Shown piece by piece: positions 42,224-52,710 of a DNA stretch of 64,000 bases (position 1 is its first letter; each line of letters opens with the position of its first letter). Under the pieces are notes generated by a model. The model saw only the letters and a program-made list of their open reading frames with translations, was not told the DNA's origin and searched no databases. The DNA is from Pseudomonas sp. Bout1 (GTDB lineage Bacteria; Pseudomonadota; Gammaproteobacteria; Pseudomonadales; Pseudomonadaceae): NCBI RefSeq assembly GCF_034314165.1, contig NZ_JAVIWK010000001.1, forward strand, positions 4,293,001-4,357,000, given 5' to 3'. Made by a program: the position numbers and the translations under genes.

Positions 42224-42925
42224 ATGACCATCAAGCCTCTGTGCCTTGCCAAACGTCTTAAACGCTACACCTACGTCCTGTTGCCGGTATTGCTGGTCAC
42301 CGCTGCTGTCGGCCTGACCCTTGAATCCAGGATCAGCCGCGCCCAGCCTGTCGACGGCGTGCAAACCCTGGTGTTCCTGCGCCACGGCGAAAAACCTGCC
42401 GGCGGCCTTGGCCAACTCAACTGCCAGGGCCTGAACCGCGCGATGAACCTGGCCACCGTGCTGCCAGAAAAGTTCGGCAAAGCCAACTTCGTGTTCGCGC
42501 CCAACCCGACGCGTAATGTCGAGGAAGGCGAAAAAGACAACTCCTACAGCTACATCCGCCCATTGATGACCATCAGCCCCAGCGCCATCAAGCTCGGGTT
42601 GCCGGTGAACATCAAGTTCTCGGCCAATGACACCAGCGCCCTGGCGGACGAATTGGTGGAAGACAAGTACCACAACGCCGTCATCTACACCGCTTGGTCC
42701 CACGGCTACCTGCCGGACCTGATCAACAAGGTGGCCAGTGAAGCGGTGGGTGAAAAACACGTGATTACCGACGATTGGTCCGGCAGCGATTTCGATACCT
42801 TGTATGTGCTGACCCTGACGTGGCACAACGGCAAGGCCACTCTGTTCAGCCGCAATTACAAGCAGGGCCTGGATAACGGCCAGCAGACGTGCCCGGAGGC
42901 GACGCAAGTCAGCGCCGATATCTGA
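42224..42925 (+). CDS. Membrane-anchored histidine phosphatase
   Basis: A 233-residue protein with one N-terminal membrane helix (about 17-33), then a phosphoglycerate-mutase-like fold. The phosphate loop is R53-H54-G55 in FLRHGEKPAGG and the second histidine is in TAWSHGYLPDL. The domain is short, and the second phosphate-binding arginine is not obvious. It would act in the periplasm on an unidentified phosphoester. The start at 42224 is the first ATG before the membrane helix; upstream open frame has no signal. Confidence 0.8.
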   Translation: MTIKPLCLAKRLKRYTYVLLPVLLVTAAVGLTLESRISRAQPVDGVQTLVFLRHGEKPAGGLGQLNCQGLNRAMNLATVLPEKFGKANFVFAPNPTRNVEEGEKDNSYSYIRPLMTISPSAIKLGLPVNIKFSANDTSALADELVEDKYHNAVIYTAWSHGYLPDLINKVASEAVGEKHVITDDWSGSDFDTLYVLTLTWHNGKATLFSRNYKQGLDNGQQTCPEATQVSADI

Positions 42926-42940
42926 CCGCCCCTGAAGAAC

Positions 42941-43072
42941 CGTGGCGAGGGAGCTTGCTGTGGCGAGGGAGCTTGCTCCCGCTGGAGTGCGAAGCGCTCC
43001 CAGAATTTTGGGGCCGCTTCGCAGCCCAGCGGGAGCAAGCTCCCTCGCCACGGCAAGCTCCCTCGCCACAAT
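42941..43072. repeat. REPIN, family A, with extra arms at both ends
   Basis: A complete GTGGCGAGGGAGCTTGCTCCC...GGGAGCAAGCTCCCTCGCCAC pair is preceded by a partial left arm (GTGGCGAGGGAGCTTGCT) and followed by a partial right arm (GGCAAGCTCCCTCGCCACA). The duplications are symmetrical. Confidence 0.88.
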
Positions 43073-43136
43073 GCTTCGGGGGCGGCCTTGTACAGCGTAT
43101 GATGCCTCGCTATTGACTCACCTGCGGATCATCCAC

Positions 43137-44192
43137 ATGTCCAACCTCTCCTCCACCCACCCTGCCAGGGGTTGGTCTTTCTGGTGGAAACCAGCGCTGT
43201 TCCTGCTGGTGGCCTGTATCGGTCTCTACTACGTGAAATGGTCGCCCTACTACGCCAAGGCGTTTATTGCGGCGGATAACCACAGCATCGGCGCCTCGAT
43301 CCTCAACGATCAGCAAAGCGCACCACTGGCGGCGGCGCTGGCCTATGCCCAGGTGTATTTCCTGGCGATCTGGAAAGCCGCGGTGCTGGCTGTAATCCTT
43401 GGTTCGCTGCTGCAAGTGCTGATCCCGCGGGACTGGCTGTTGCGCCTGTTTGGCCGCGCCGGGCTGGGGTCTACCTTGCGGGGTGGGTTGTTCGCCTTGC
43501 CGGGGATGATGTGCAGTTGCTGCGCGGCTCCGGTGGCCGCCGGCATGCGTCGGCAAAACGTCTCGGTAGGCGCCGCGCTGGCCTTCTGGATCGCCAACCC
43601 GGTGCTGAACCCGGCGACACTGGTGTTCATGGGCTTCGTGCTGGGCTGGGGTTTTACCGCCTTGCGGTTGGTGGCCGGGATCGTACTGGTGGTGGGCGTG
43701 TCGCTGGTAGCGCAACGCATCGCGCGGCCGGAGCAGGTGCCGGAAGCTGCGCTGGACGCCGTGGCCCAAGCCAGCCTTACCGAGACCGAACCGTTCCTGA
43801 GCCGCTGGCTACGCACCTTGTGGCAGCTGTTCTGGAGCACGATTCCGGTGTACATCCTGGCGGTGCTGATCCTGGGCGCGGCGCGGGTGTGGCTGTTTCC
43901 CCATGTTGACGGCGCAATGGCCAACAGCCTGGTGTGGCTGGTGCCGCTGGCGATTGTCGGCACGCTGTTTGTGATCCCGACTGCTGCCGAAATCCCGATC
44001 GTGCAAACCATGATGACCCTCGGCATGGGCACCGGCCCCGCCGTGGCCTTGCTGATGACCCTGCCGAGCGTGAGCCTGCCGTCGCTGCTGATGCTGCGCA
44101 AGGATTTCGATGCGCGGGTGCTGGTGACCGTGGCCGGCCTGACCATGCTGATGGGCGTGGCGTGTGGGCTGATCGGGGCGTTTATCCTTTAG
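43137..44192 (+). CDS. Permease of the DUF318/ArsP type with Cys cluster
   Basis: A 351-residue membrane protein with eight to ten helices. It has the family motif GLFALPGMMCSCCAAPVAAGMRR (C126, C128, C129) in the first half and VIPTAAEIPIVQTMM in the second. Relatives export methylated arsenicals (ArsP) or are linked to copper and other soft metals; the cysteines suggest a soft-metal or thiol-binding substrate. The start is at 43137; a long open frame upstream is REP sequence. The gene stands alone between two REPs. Confidence 0.82.
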   Translation: MSNLSSTHPARGWSFWWKPALFLLVACIGLYYVKWSPYYAKAFIAADNHSIGASILNDQQSAPLAAALAYAQVYFLAIWKAAVLAVILGSLLQVLIPRDWLLRLFGRAGLGSTLRGGLFALPGMMCSCCAAPVAAGMRRQNVSVGAALAFWIANPVLNPATLVFMGFVLGWGFTALRLVAGIVLVVGVSLVAQRIARPEQVPEAALDAVAQASLTETEPFLSRWLRTLWQLFWSTIPVYILAVLILGAARVWLFPHVDGAMANSLVWLVPLAIVGTLFVIPTAAEIPIVQTMMTLGMGTGPAVALLMTLPSVSLPSLLMLRKDFDARVLVTVAGLTMLMGVACGLIGAFIL

Positions 44193-44211
44193 TTATTGGG
44201 TGAAGTTGGGG

Positions 44212-44305
44212 GCCCCTTCGCGGGCAAGCCCGCTCCCACATTTTGACTGCATTCCTACAGGATAAATGCGGTCGAAGTGGGAGCGGGCTTGCCCGCGAAA
44301 GGGCC
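44212..44305. repeat. REP-type inverted pair, family D (TTCGCGGGCAAGCCCGCTCCCAC)
   Basis: TTCGCGGGCAAGCCCGCTCC faces GGAGCGGGCTTGCCCGCGAA with a spacer of about 45 bases. This separate REP sequence family lies between convergent permease and selU genes. Confidence 0.88.
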
Positions 44306-44320
44306 GGCAAACTCAATCAA

Positions 44321-45424
44321 TTACTTACGCCGAGCGAGCCTGTCCCGGAAATACTCCACCACCGCCGCTTGCTCTCCCGCAAACTCGATACGCGCACCTT
44401 TGCTTTCCCGCTGGAACGCATACATCGGGTCGTAGTACTCACGCAACAACCCTTCAATCCAGCCACGGTGCATCTCCACCGCGCCGCTGCGGGCCTGCTC
44501 TACCAGGGCGTCCTGCATCACCGCGTGCAACCGCGCAAACCGCTCACCGCCCAGGCGCTTGTGGATATTGCCCAGGCTTTGGGTCAGGCGCTCGGCAAAC
44601 AGTTCCTGGCCAGTGTCACCAAACACCGCGACAAACTCGGCGCAGAGGTCCACTACGTAATCCTTCAGGATGCGCTCCACGCGGCCTTCAACGCTGTCTT
44701 CCAGCCAGACCATCGCAAAGCCCTGCATGCCCTTGTGCAACGGCAGTGGCAGCGCGCAGCTGCCGATCATGCGGCTCTCATCCTCGACCACAAACTGCTC
44801 GATACCGGCGGCACGCTTTTTCAGCAGGTCCACCGCCAGGCGGTTTTCGAAGTCGATGTTAGAAGGTTGGGTGGTGGCCCGCTTGCCGAAGCTGGAGCCG
44901 CGATGGTTGGCGTGGCCTTCCAGGTCCAGGGCATTGCTCAACTGGCCGAGCACTTCGGTCTTGCCGGTGCCGGTCATGCCGCCCAGCAACACGAAGTCGC
45001 ATTGCGCGGTGGCGTCTTCAACGGTATCAAGCAGGAACGTTCGCATGGCCTTGTAGCCACCACCAACGCGCGGGTAGTCGATACCCGCCTCGGTTTTCAA
45101 CCATTGCTGGGCAATCTGCGAACGCATCCCGCCACGAAAGCAATACAGCACGCCATCAGGATTGGCCCGGGCGAAGCGCGCCCACTGCTCAATACGTTCA
45201 GCCTTGATCGCTCCGGACACCAACTTGTGACCGAGGACGATCGCCGCCTGCTGGCCCTGCTGCTTGTAACAGGTGCCCACCCGCTCACGCTCCTCGTCGG
45301 TCATCAACGGCAGGTTGACCACCCCGGGAAACGCGCCCTTGATGAACTCGATCGGCGCGCGGGTATCCATCATTGGCCGGTCGTTGAGAAAGATGTCGCG
45401 GTAATCGGTGATGTCGACGGGCAT
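44321..45424 (-). CDS. selU: tRNA 2-selenouridine synthase
   Basis: A 367-residue SelU/MnmH (YbbB). The rhodanese domain has active-site C95 in YCFRGGMRS; the P-loop domain has GMTGTGKT (149-156). It replaces sulfur with selenium at the wobble 2-thiouridine of tRNAs for Lys, Glu and Gln, via a geranylated intermediate. Its start overlaps the selD stop by one base, so the two are translationally coupled: SelD supplies the selenophosphate that SelU uses. Confidence 0.95.
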   Translation of the reverse strand: MPVDITDYRDIFLNDRPMMDTRAPIEFIKGAFPGVVNLPLMTDEERERVGTCYKQQGQQAAIVLGHKLVSGAIKAERIEQWARFARANPDGVLYCFRGGMRSQIAQQWLKTEAGIDYPRVGGGYKAMRTFLLDTVEDATAQCDFVLLGGMTGTGKTEVLGQLSNALDLEGHANHRGSSFGKRATTQPSNIDFENRLAVDLLKKRAAGIEQFVVEDESRMIGSCALPLPLHKGMQGFAMVWLEDSVEGRVERILKDYVVDLCAEFVAVFGDTGQELFAERLTQSLGNIHKRLGGERFARLHAVMQDALVEQARSGAVEMHRGWIEGLLREYYDPMYAFQRESKGARIEFAGEQAAVVEYFRDRLARRK

Positions 45425-46458
45425 CAGAACACCTCTACCGCGTTGGTCTGTCGCTCAACCAGTTCGCCGATCGGCTCAAGGTCCAGGCCCAGTTCCGCTG
45501 CCACGGCGAGGAATTCGGCATTGCCTTCGGGGGTGACCGCCACCAGCAGGCCGCCGCTGGTTTGCGGGTCGCATAGCACGCGCTTGTGCAGCTCATTCAG
45601 GCGCCCGAGCTTGCTCGCATAGCTGTCGAAGTTGCGCAAGGTGCCGCCAGGTACACAGCCTTGCTCAAGGTAGTACTCAACCCCGGGCAGGCGTGGGACT
45701 TTTTCGTACTCGATGCGCGCCGTCAGGTGGCTGCCGTCGGCCATTTCCACCAGGTGGCCCAGCAGGCCGAAACCGGTGACGTCAGTCATGGCCGTTACAC
45801 CGGCCAGCTTGCCAAAACGGCTGCCGGGCTTGTTGAGGGTGCACATCCAGTCACGGGCCAGGCCGATGTCGGCCTCGCGCAGCTTGCCCTTCTTTTCTGC
45901 GGTGGTCAGGATGCCGATGCCCAAGGGTTTGGTCAGGTACAGCTGGCAACCCGCTGTGGCGGTGTCGTTGCGCTTCATGTGGCGTTTTTCCACCAGCCCG
46001 GTAACGGCCAGGCCGAAGATCGGCTCGGGGGCGTCGATAGAGTGGCCGCCAGCCAGCGCAATCCCGGCCGCGTCACACACCGAGCGGCCGCCGCGGATCA
46101 CTTCCCGGGCAATTTCCGGGGCCAGTACGTTGACCGGCCAGCCAAGAATCGCGATGGCCATCAACGGATCGCCGCCCATGGCGTAGATATCGCTGATGGC
46201 GTTGGTGGCGGCAATGCGGCCGAAGTCGAAGGGGTCATCGACAATCGGCATGAAAAAATCGGTGGTGGAGACCACGCCGCGCTCCTCGTCGATGGCATAC
46301 ACCGCCGCGTCATCGCGCGAAGCGTTGCCAACCCAGAGCTTGGGGTCGAGGTTCTGCGCGCCACTGCCGGCGAGGATCACTTCCAGTACCTGAGGTGAAA
46401 TCTTGCAACCGCAACCCGCACCGTGGCTGTATTGGGTCAGGCGAATAGGCTCGTTCAT
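45424..46458 (-). CDS. selD: Selenide, water dikinase (selenophosphate synthetase)
   Basis: A 344-residue SelD that makes selenophosphate from selenide and ATP. The N-terminal active site is [10 protein letters not shown], with C16 and K19 corresponding to the catalytic pair of E. coli; it has cysteine, not selenocysteine. Further on is [29 protein letters not shown] for nucleotide and metal binding. It is coupled to selU. No selA or selB is in the window, so whether selenoproteins are also made cannot be judged here. Confidence 0.95.
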   Translation of the reverse strand: MNEPIRLTQYSHGAGCGCKISPQVLEVILAGSGAQNLDPKLWVGNASRDDAAVYAIDEERGVVSTTDFFMPIVDDPFDFGRIAATNAISDIYAMGGDPLMAIAILGWPVNVLAPEIAREVIRGGRSVCDAAGIALAGGHSIDAPEPIFGLAVTGLVEKRHMKRNDTATAGCQLYLTKPLGIGILTTAEKKGKLREADIGLARDWMCTLNKPGSRFGKLAGVTAMTDVTGFGLLGHLVEMADGSHLTARIEYEKVPRLPGVEYYLEQGCVPGGTLRNFDSYASKLGRLNELHKRVLCDPQTSGGLLVAVTPEGNAEFLAVAAELGLDLEPIGELVERQTNAVEVF

Positions 46459-46503
46459 GGGTGTCCCTCAAGGCGTCAAGTGGGCGGATTCTAGCAGACA
46501 GCA

Positions 46504-46531
46504 AAAGGCCGACTGCATGCAGTCGGCCTTT
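46504..46531. terminator. Perfect palindromic terminator after terC
   Basis: AAAGGCCGACTGCATGCAGTCGGCCTTT is a perfect 28-base palindrome directly downstream of the leftward TerC gene, with a poly-T end in either direction. It insulates selD from terC. Confidence 0.85.
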
Positions 46532-46542
46532 ATGTTCAGCCC

Positions 46543-47289
46543 TTAGTGTTTGGCAGCAAGCCGTTTATGCCGGTTGCGTCGCATCATGTTCAAGCACTCG
46601 ATAGCCGCCGAGAACGCCATGGCCGCATACACATAGCCTTTTGGAACATGCGCGCCGAAACCTTCGGCGATCAGCGTCATGCCGATCATGATCAGGAAGC
46701 CCAAGGCCAGCATCACAATAGTCGGGTTGTCGTTGATGAACTTGGCCAACGGCTCGGCCGCGACCAGCATCACGATCACCGAGACCACCACGGCAATGAT
46801 CATGATCGGCAAGTGCTCGGTCATGCCCACCGCGGTGATGATGCTGTCGATGGAAAACACCATGTCCAGCAGCAGGATCTGGCCAATCGCAGAAGCGAAG
46901 CCCAGGGTCACGCTCGGCGCTCCGGTATCTACATGTTCCTTTTCAGGGTCCATGCTGTGATGGATCTCGGTGGTTGCCTTCCACACCAGGAACAGGCCAC
47001 CGGCGATCAGGATCATGTCCTTCCAGGAGAACGACTGCCCCAGGATGTCGATGACCGGCTCGGTCAACTGCACGATAAAGGCAATGGTGCTCAACAGGCC
47101 CAGACGCAGGATCAACGCCATGCTGATACCGATGCGGCGGGCCTTGGCCCGGTGTTGCACCGGCAACTTGTTGGTGAGAATCGAGATAAAGATCAGGTTG
47201 TCGATCCCCAGCACAATCTCCATTACGATCAGGGTGGCCAGTGCGATCCATGCGGTCGGGCTGGCGGCCAGTTGTAAAAGGTAATCCAT
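46543..47289 (-). CDS. TerC-family membrane protein
   Basis: A 248-residue protein with about seven membrane helices. It shows the TerC signatures [18 protein letters not shown] (first helix, with conserved acidic residues inside the membrane) and [18 protein letters not shown] (middle). TerC proteins support tellurium resistance and manganese export and help metalate secreted enzymes. Which metal is handled here is unknown. A small lipoprotein gene lies 28 bases upstream on the same strand. Confidence 0.92.
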   Translation of the reverse strand: MDYLLQLAASPTAWIALATLIVMEIVLGIDNLIFISILTNKLPVQHRAKARRIGISMALILRLGLLSTIAFIVQLTEPVIDILGQSFSWKDMILIAGGLFLVWKATTEIHHSMDPEKEHVDTGAPSVTLGFASAIGQILLLDMVFSIDSIITAVGMTEHLPIMIIAVVVSVIVMLVAAEPLAKFINDNPTIVMLALGFLIMIGMTLIAEGFGAHVPKGYVYAAMAFSAAIECLNMMRRNRHKRLAAKH

Positions 47290-47317
47290 AGGTCAGTCCT
47301 GGTGTGATGTTCGGGGA

Positions 47318-47572
47318 TCAGGTTTCTTGCGAGGCAGGCTCAGGCTTCTTGCGTTCCTGTTCCTCCTCGCTTTGCGGCGGGGCGATCAAGCCCTTGGTCG
47401 CATCACTCAAGGCCTGCTCGGCAGCCTGGTGGGTGTCGTCAATCACTTGCTTGGCCGACTCGGTGGCTTTACCCAGCAGTTGTTGCGCGCTTTTTTCCGC
47501 TTGGTCACAGCCACTGAGCATCACTAATGAAAGCGCAAGTAACGCCGTTGCGCCCAGGGAATTGAGTTTCAT
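47318..47572 (-). CDS. Small lipoprotein, helical
   Basis: An 84-residue protein with a signal peptide and lipobox (VMLSGC, lipidated C22). The mature part is a single amphipathic helix rich in Ala, Gln, Lys and Glu (AEKSAQQLLGKATESAKQVI), then a Pro/Glu/Lys tail. No domain is recognised. The start at 47572 follows AGGAACGC. It is 28 bases upstream of terC and probably in the same transcript. Confidence 0.72.
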   Translation of the reverse strand: MKLNSLGATALLALSLVMLSGCDQAEKSAQQLLGKATESAKQVIDDTHQAAEQALSDATKGLIAPPQSEEEQERKKPEPASQET

Positions 47573-47706
47573 GATGCGTTCCTCGTTAGAACCGTCGGGT
47601 CCAAGTAGTGGCCCCTCGATAGCGACGCATTCTATGCAGCCAAACACTTCAGGAAAATTCGTATTTTTTTCGTTTATACTTCGGTTTTCACGAAGTGTTG
47701 GCCGCC

Positions 47707-48609
47707 ATGCTCAATTATCGACAACTGCACTACTTCTGGGTCGTTGCCAAGACCGGCAGCATCGTGCGCGCCTGCGAGCAACTGAACCTCACGCCGCAGA
47801 CTATCAGCGGGCAGATCAGCCTGCTGGAACAGACGTTTGGCGTGGCGTTGTTTCAGAAGGTCGGGCGCCAGCTGGAACTGACGGAAGCCGGGCGCCAGGC
47901 GCTGCCCTATGCCGAGCAAATGTTTCAGCTGGGCAATGAGCTTGAAGCGATGCTGCGCACCCAGCCCAATGAGCAGCAGATCCTGTTCCGGGTCGGCGTG
48001 GCGGATGTGGTGCCCAAGTCCATCGTCTATCGGCTGATTGCGCCGACCATGGAGCTGAGTGAGCCGATCCGCATCACCTGCCGTGAAGACAAGCTTGAGC
48101 GCTTGTTGGCGGACCTGGCGATTCAGCGCCTGGACCTGGTGATCTCCGATAGCCCGATGCCCCCGCACCTGGACATCAAGGGCTACAGCCAGAAGCTGGG
48201 GGAATGCGGGATCAGTTTTTTTGCGACCCAGGCATTGGCTGACCAGCATCGCGGCGATTTCCCACAGTGCCTGCAGGGTGCGCCGCTGTTGATTCCAGGG
48301 GCGGAGACGGTGGTGCGCAGCCGGTTGCTGCGCTGGTTTGCCGAGCAGCAGATTCAGCCACGGATTGTCGGGGAGTTCGACGACAGCGCGTTGATGCAGG
48401 CGTTTGGCCAATCCGGCAGCGGGATTTTTATCGCACCCAGCGTGATTGCCGACGAGGTGGAGCGCCAGTACGGCGTGGCGCTGATCGGCCAGACGGATGC
48501 GGTGACCGAGTCATTTTATGCGATCTCGGTGGAACGCAAGGTCAAGCACCCCGGTATCGTGGCGATTACCGAAGGTGCAAGACGGGAGTTGTTTACCTCC
48601 CTGCCCTGA
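47707..48609 (+). CDS. nhaR: NhaR-like LysR-family regulator
   Basis: A 300-residue LysR protein whose N-terminus (MLNYRQLHYFWVVAKTGSIVRACEQLNLTPQTISGQI) and middle (GVADVVPKSIVYRLIAPTMEL) match NhaR closely. In E. coli NhaR responds to sodium and alkaline pH and controls the NhaA antiporter and other genes. No antiporter gene is present here, so the regulon must lie elsewhere. The gene sits in a convergent position against an MFS gene only four bases away. The start at 47707 is chosen over 47695 by family match. Confidence 0.88.
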   Translation: MLNYRQLHYFWVVAKTGSIVRACEQLNLTPQTISGQISLLEQTFGVALFQKVGRQLELTEAGRQALPYAEQMFQLGNELEAMLRTQPNEQQILFRVGVADVVPKSIVYRLIAPTMELSEPIRITCREDKLERLLADLAIQRLDLVISDSPMPPHLDIKGYSQKLGECGISFFATQALADQHRGDFPQCLQGAPLLIPGAETVVRSRLLRWFAEQQIQPRIVGEFDDSALMQAFGQSGSGIFIAPSVIADEVERQYGVALIGQTDAVTESFYAISVERKVKHPGIVAITEGARRELFTSLP

Positions 48610-48613
48610 CGGC

Positions 48614-49768
48614 TCAGGCGCAGACGGAGCGGGTCTTGGCGGTCATCAGCCACAGCGCCAGCAGGATCGACAGCAGGATAAAACCGGCGGCGGCAAACCC
48701 CAGGCTGCCCAGGCCCAGGGTGTCGATCACATGCCCACCCACCAATGCTCCCAGCCCAATCCCCAGGTTGGCCCCGGCAATGTTCAGCGAGGCAGCAAAC
48801 GCCGGCGCATGAGGCGCGGCCTTCATCAGCCGCACATGGCTGACCAAAAACAATGCCGCCTGGGTCACGCCCCACACGGCCATCGCCGCCGCCAGCCCGA
48901 CGGTGGAGTGGATGGCGGGCACCAGCGCCACCATGCCGGCGATCATGAAGCCGCAGAACACCATCGAGGCGATCAGCGGATGCCGGTCGACCATGCGCCC
49001 GCCCAATGAGTTGCCGATCAGGCCCACGGCGCCAAAGCCCATCAGGCACCAGCCCACCAGCGTTCCATCGAAACCCGCCAGGCGCTCGAGAATGTCCGCC
49101 AGGTAGGTGTACGCGGTGAACATGCCGCTGAACACCAGGATCGACAGCAGGATATGGCCCTGCATCAAAGGGCTGCGCAGGATCTTGAACTGCGAGCGCA
49201 AGCTGGCCTGGTCGTTCTTCGCCCGCGTCTTCGGCAAGTAGATAAACAGCAGCAGCGCCTTGGCGAACGCCACCACCGCGAGAATGCCAAAGGCGGTGCG
49301 CCAGCCGAACATATCGGAAATCAGCGTGCCCACCGGGATGCCGAAGACCGTGGCACAAACGATCCCGAAGCCGATCTTTTCAATCGCACGGCCGGCGGAA
49401 TCCGGGCCCACGATGTCTACCGCCGTCTCACTGGCCAGGGCCCAGAACACCGGTAACCCCAACGCCGGGATCAACCGCGCCAGGGACATGACCCAGATAT
49501 TCAACGCCATCGCCGCCAGGGTGTTGGCCAGCCCGAACATGATCAGGATCGTGATAAACAGCCGCTTGCGCTCGAACCGCGCGAAATACGCGGTGAGGAA
49601 CGGGCCAAACGCCGCCACCGTAAAGGCAAACAGCGTCACCAGTAAACCGGCCTGGGACACGCTCACGTCAAGGTCCGAAGCGATGGCTGGCAACAGGCCG
49701 ACGATGATGAACTCTGTGGTCAGCACGGTAAAACCGGCCGCTGACAACAGCAAAATCGGAAACAGCAT
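48614..49768 (-). CDS. MFS transporter, sugar/arabinose-efflux-like (DHA1)
   Basis: A 384-residue, 12-helix MFS protein. It begins FPILLLSAAGFTVLTTEFIIVGLLPAI, typical of AraJ/YdhP-like efflux proteins, and has motif-A-like FLTAYFARFERKRLF, GRAIEKIGFGIVCATVFGIPVGT and GAVGLIGNSLGGRMVDR. The substrate is not predictable. It is convergent with nhaR (four-base gap) and divergent from sstT. No operon partner. Confidence 0.88.
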   Translation of the reverse strand: MLFPILLLSAAGFTVLTTEFIIVGLLPAIASDLDVSVSQAGLLVTLFAFTVAAFGPFLTAYFARFERKRLFITILIMFGLANTLAAMALNIWVMSLARLIPALGLPVFWALASETAVDIVGPDSAGRAIEKIGFGIVCATVFGIPVGTLISDMFGWRTAFGILAVVAFAKALLLFIYLPKTRAKNDQASLRSQFKILRSPLMQGHILLSILVFSGMFTAYTYLADILERLAGFDGTLVGWCLMGFGAVGLIGNSLGGRMVDRHPLIASMVFCGFMIAGMVALVPAIHSTVGLAAAMAVWGVTQAALFLVSHVRLMKAAPHAPAFAASLNIAGANLGIGLGALVGGHVIDTLGLGSLGFAAAGFILLSILLALWLMTAKTRSVCA

Positions 49769-49985
49769 TAAAAACTCCAGAAAACAGCGACATCAACGAA
49801 AGCCCGGAAGGCCCGCTGATAGAGAAGAAATAAGAGGATGGGCAATGTTAACAGAATGTGTCCCTTCGTGGCGACGCAACGCCGCACCCGAATAAGACGT
49901 TTCCTACAGATGCTAGACTTCGCCCCTGCCAGATTCACGCTGCCTTAGCTGCATCTAATTAGAAAAAACCAGAGACAACTCTTTT

Positions 49986-51206
49986 ATGACTGCTGCCCCT
50001 TCTCTCTTTCAACGGCTGATGTCTATCAGCCTGGTCACCCAAATCGTCATCGGCCTGATCGCTGGTATCGTGCTGGCCCTGTTGTTACCCGACGTTGCGC
50101 AAGCCAGCGGATTTATCGGCAAGGTTTTCGTCTCGGCGCTCAAGGCCGTCGCGCCGATCCTGGTGTTTGTGCTGGTAATGGCTTCGATTGCCAGCCACAA
50201 GCACGGCCAGGAAACCCATATCCGGCCGATCCTGTTCCTGTACCTGCTGGGTACCTTTGCTGCTGCCGTGGTCGCGGTGATCGCCAGCACGCTGTTCCCC
50301 TCCTCACTGGTGCTGGCCACTCACGACATAGCCGTCAGCGCGCCCGGCGGCATCGGCGAAGTGTTGCAAAGCTTGTTGCTCAGCGTGGTGGACAACCCGG
50401 TCAGTGCGCTGATGAACGCCAATTTCATCGGCATTCTCGCCTGGGCCATCGGCATGGGCATAGCGATTCGCCACGCCAGCGACACCACCCGCACCGTGCT
50501 GGGCGACTTGTCCAACGGCGTCACGCTGATCGTACGCATGGTGATCCGCTTCGCGCCCCTGGGGATCTTCGGCCTGGTGGCCTCGACCCTCGCCACCTCC
50601 GGCTTCGGCGCCTTGCTGGGCTACGCGCACCTGTTGCTGGTGTTGATTGGCTGCATGCTGTTCGTGGCACTGGTGATCAACCCGGCCATCGTGTTCTGGA
50701 AACTGCGTCGCAACCCTTACCCGCTGGTGCTGATGTGCCTTCGTGAAAGCGGCATCACCGCGTTTTTCACCCGCAGTTCGGCGGCTAACATCCCGGTCAA
50801 CCTGGCGCTGAGTAAGCGCCTGGGCCTGCATGAAGACACCTATGCGGTATCGATCCCGCTGGGCGCCACCATCAATATGGCTGGCGCTGCCATTACCATC
50901 ACTGTGTTGACCCTGGCCGCCGTGCACACTCTGGGCATTGCCGTGGACATCCCCACTGCCGTGCTGTTGAGCGTGGTCGCCGCGGTGTGCGCCTGTGGGG
51001 CGTCGGGCGTTGCCGGGGGTTCGCTGCTGTTGATCCCGCTGGCGTGCAGCCTGTTCGGTATTCCCAGCGAAATCGCCATGCAGGTGGTGGCTGTTGGCTT
51101 CATCATCGGCGTACTGCAGGACTCGGCGGAAACCGCGCTGAACTCGTCCACCGACGTGTTGTTCACCGCTGCCGCGTGCCTGGGCAAGGAACAACAAGCC
51201 GCGTAA
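49986..51206 (+). CDS. sstT: Serine/threonine:Na+ symporter
   Basis: A 406-residue dicarboxylate/amino-acid:cation symporter of the SstT type. Features are the helical hairpin loop [22 protein letters not shown], the sodium-site segment [21 protein letters not shown] and [22 protein letters not shown]. It imports serine and threonine with sodium. The length equals E. coli SstT (414) closely. The upstream region lacks a strong ribosome-binding site apart from GAGACAAC. A bidirectional terminator follows. Confidence 0.93.
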   Translation: MTAAPSLFQRLMSISLVTQIVIGLIAGIVLALLLPDVAQASGFIGKVFVSALKAVAPILVFVLVMASIASHKHGQETHIRPILFLYLLGTFAAAVVAVIASTLFPSSLVLATHDIAVSAPGGIGEVLQSLLLSVVDNPVSALMNANFIGILAWAIGMGIAIRHASDTTRTVLGDLSNGVTLIVRMVIRFAPLGIFGLVASTLATSGFGALLGYAHLLLVLIGCMLFVALVINPAIVFWKLRRNPYPLVLMCLRESGITAFFTRSSAANIPVNLALSKRLGLHEDTYAVSIPLGATINMAGAAITITVLTLAAVHTLGIAVDIPTAVLLSVVAAVCACGASGVAGGSLLLIPLACSLFGIPSEIAMQVVAVGFIIGVLQDSAETALNSSTDVLFTAAACLGKEQQAA

Positions 51207-51218
51207 ACCTTGCGCGCA

Positions 51219-51266
51219 CAAAAAAGCCCGGGGCGATTCTTCAATGAACCGCCCCGGGCTTTTTTA
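51219..51266. terminator. Bidirectional terminator
   Basis: AAAAAAGCCCGGGGCG and CGCCCCGGGCTTTTTT form a 16-pair perfect stem with a loop of about 14 bases. It serves both sstT (rightward) and the convergent DUF1993 gene. Confidence 0.92.
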
Positions 51267-51276
51267 TTACAAAGGC

Positions 51277-51786
51277 TTAGAACGCGCCCATGTAGTCGCG
51301 CTTGCCCACTTCCACGCCGTTGTGGCGCAGCAGGGCGTAAGCGGTGGTGACGTGGAAGAAGAACTGCGGCAAGCCGTAGCTCAACAGGTACGACTGGCCG
51401 CTGAAGCGCTTCTCTTTCGGAGTGCCAGGGCGGGTGATGATTTCGATGCCTTCTTTACCGTCGACCTGGGCCGGGGTGATGGTGTCGATAAACGCCAGGA
51501 CCTTGGCGATCAGCGCTTGCAGGTCAGCGAAGGTGACTTCTGTATCGTCGTATTTCGGTACTTCGATCTCAGCCAGGCGGGCAGAAACGCCTTTGGCGAA
51601 GTCGACAGCGATCTGCACCTGGCGCACCAGCGGGAACATGTCCGGGTACAGGCGCGCTTGCAGGAAGGCGTTCGGGTCGATGTTCTTGGCGGTGGCGTGG
51701 GCTTCGGCCTTGTTCAGCACATCGCTCAGGGCGTTGAGCATTTGCTTGAAGACCGGGAGGGAAGCGGCGTACAGGGAAATAGTCAT
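51277..51786 (-). CDS. DUF1993 family protein
   Basis: A 169-residue all-helical protein of the DUF1993 group, structurally like DinB four-helix bundles. Recognised segments are ARLYPDMFPLVRQVQIAVDFAKG, ARLAEIEVPKYDDTEVTFADL and the C-terminal LPQFFFHVTTAYALLRHNGVEVGKRDYMG. The conserved histidine and tyrosines there suggest a metal or thiol site. Function unknown. The start at 51786 follows a weak site. Monocistronic. Confidence 0.85.
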   Translation of the reverse strand: MTISLYAASLPVFKQMLNALSDVLNKAEAHATAKNIDPNAFLQARLYPDMFPLVRQVQIAVDFAKGVSARLAEIEVPKYDDTEVTFADLQALIAKVLAFIDTITPAQVDGKEGIEIITRPGTPKEKRFSGQSYLLSYGLPQFFFHVTTAYALLRHNGVEVGKRDYMGAF

Positions 51787-51912
51787 GACAGTCTCGACAG
51801 TTGTGGCAGGGTTTGAAACAGCGGCGATTATAGACATGCCGGCAGCCGGCGCCGCTTGTCTTTTATTTTTTCAGGATTAGGCTAGTGGGCTCACTGCATT
51901 AGGGAAAGCGCG

Positions 51913-52560
51913 ATGACCACCGAGCACGACACGACTTCTGAAGAACCGCGCCTGAACAGCACGGAAATCCGCATCCTTGGCTGCCTGATCGAAAAACAGG
52001 CCACCAGCCCCGAAACCTACCCGTTGACCCTTAACGCGCTGGTGATTGCCTGCAACCAGAAAACCAGCCGCGAGCCGGTGATGAACCTCAGCCAGGGCCA
52101 GGTCGGCCAGAGCCTGCGGGCCCTGGAAGGTCGCGGTTTTACCCGGCTGGTGATGGGCAGCCGCGCCGACCGCTGGGAGCATCGGGTGGACAAGGCGCTG
52201 GAGTTGGTGCCGGCCCAGGTAATTCTCAGCGGCCTGCTGTTTCTGCGAGGCCCGCAGACGGTCAACGAACTGCTGACCCGCAGCGGGCGCATGCACGACT
52301 TTGAAGACGCCGAGCAGGTGGTGCATCAACTGGAACGCCTGATAGCCCGAGGGCTGGCGTTGTTGGTGCCGCGTCAGTCGGGGCAGCGTGAAGATCGGTA
52401 CATGCACGCCCTGGGCGACCCGGCGGATATTGAAGCGATCCTGGCGGCGCGTGGCAATCCGGTGGAGCGTGGTGCGGGAGGTGGCGTTTCACTGGAGCGT
52501 ATCGAAGAGCTGGAGGCGCGGATTGCGGCGTTGGAAGAGCGCCTTTCCCGTCTTGAGTAA
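51913..52560 (+). CDS. YceH-family (DUF480) winged-helix protein
   Basis: A 215-residue protein of the YceH/DUF480 family: two winged-helix domains ([43 protein letters not shown] at the start) and a C-terminal helix that looks coiled-coil ([19 protein letters not shown]). The fold suggests DNA or protein binding, but no role is established. The start follows AGGGAAAGCGCG. A REP cluster follows. Confidence 0.9.
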   Translation: MTTEHDTTSEEPRLNSTEIRILGCLIEKQATSPETYPLTLNALVIACNQKTSREPVMNLSQGQVGQSLRALEGRGFTRLVMGSRADRWEHRVDKALELVPAQVILSGLLFLRGPQTVNELLTRSGRMHDFEDAEQVVHQLERLIARGLALLVPRQSGQREDRYMHALGDPADIEAILAARGNPVERGAGGGVSLERIEELEARIAALEERLSRLE

Positions 52561-52563
52561 TGT

Positions 52564-52696
52564 GCGTGGCGAGGGAGCTTGCTCCCGCTGGGTTGCGCAG
52601 CAGCCCCAAGAAAATGGGAGCGCTACGCACTCCAGCGGGAGCAAGCTCCCTCGCCACAGCAAGCTCCCTCACCACAGCAAGCTCCCTCGCCACACA
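52564..52696. repeat. REPIN, family A, with two extra right arms
   Basis: A GTGGCGAGGGAGCTTGCTCCC...GGGAGCAAGCTCCCTCGCCAC pair is followed by two more CAGCAAGCTCCCT(C/A)(G/A)CCACA arms. It lies between convergent yceH and the shikimate-dehydrogenase-like gene. Confidence 0.88.
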
Positions 52697-52710
52697 GTCA
52701 GCGGTGATGT

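Noticed and set aside
42941..43072. CRISPR-like repeated arms
   Set aside because: Repeats are inverted REP arms with no regular spacers or cas genes.
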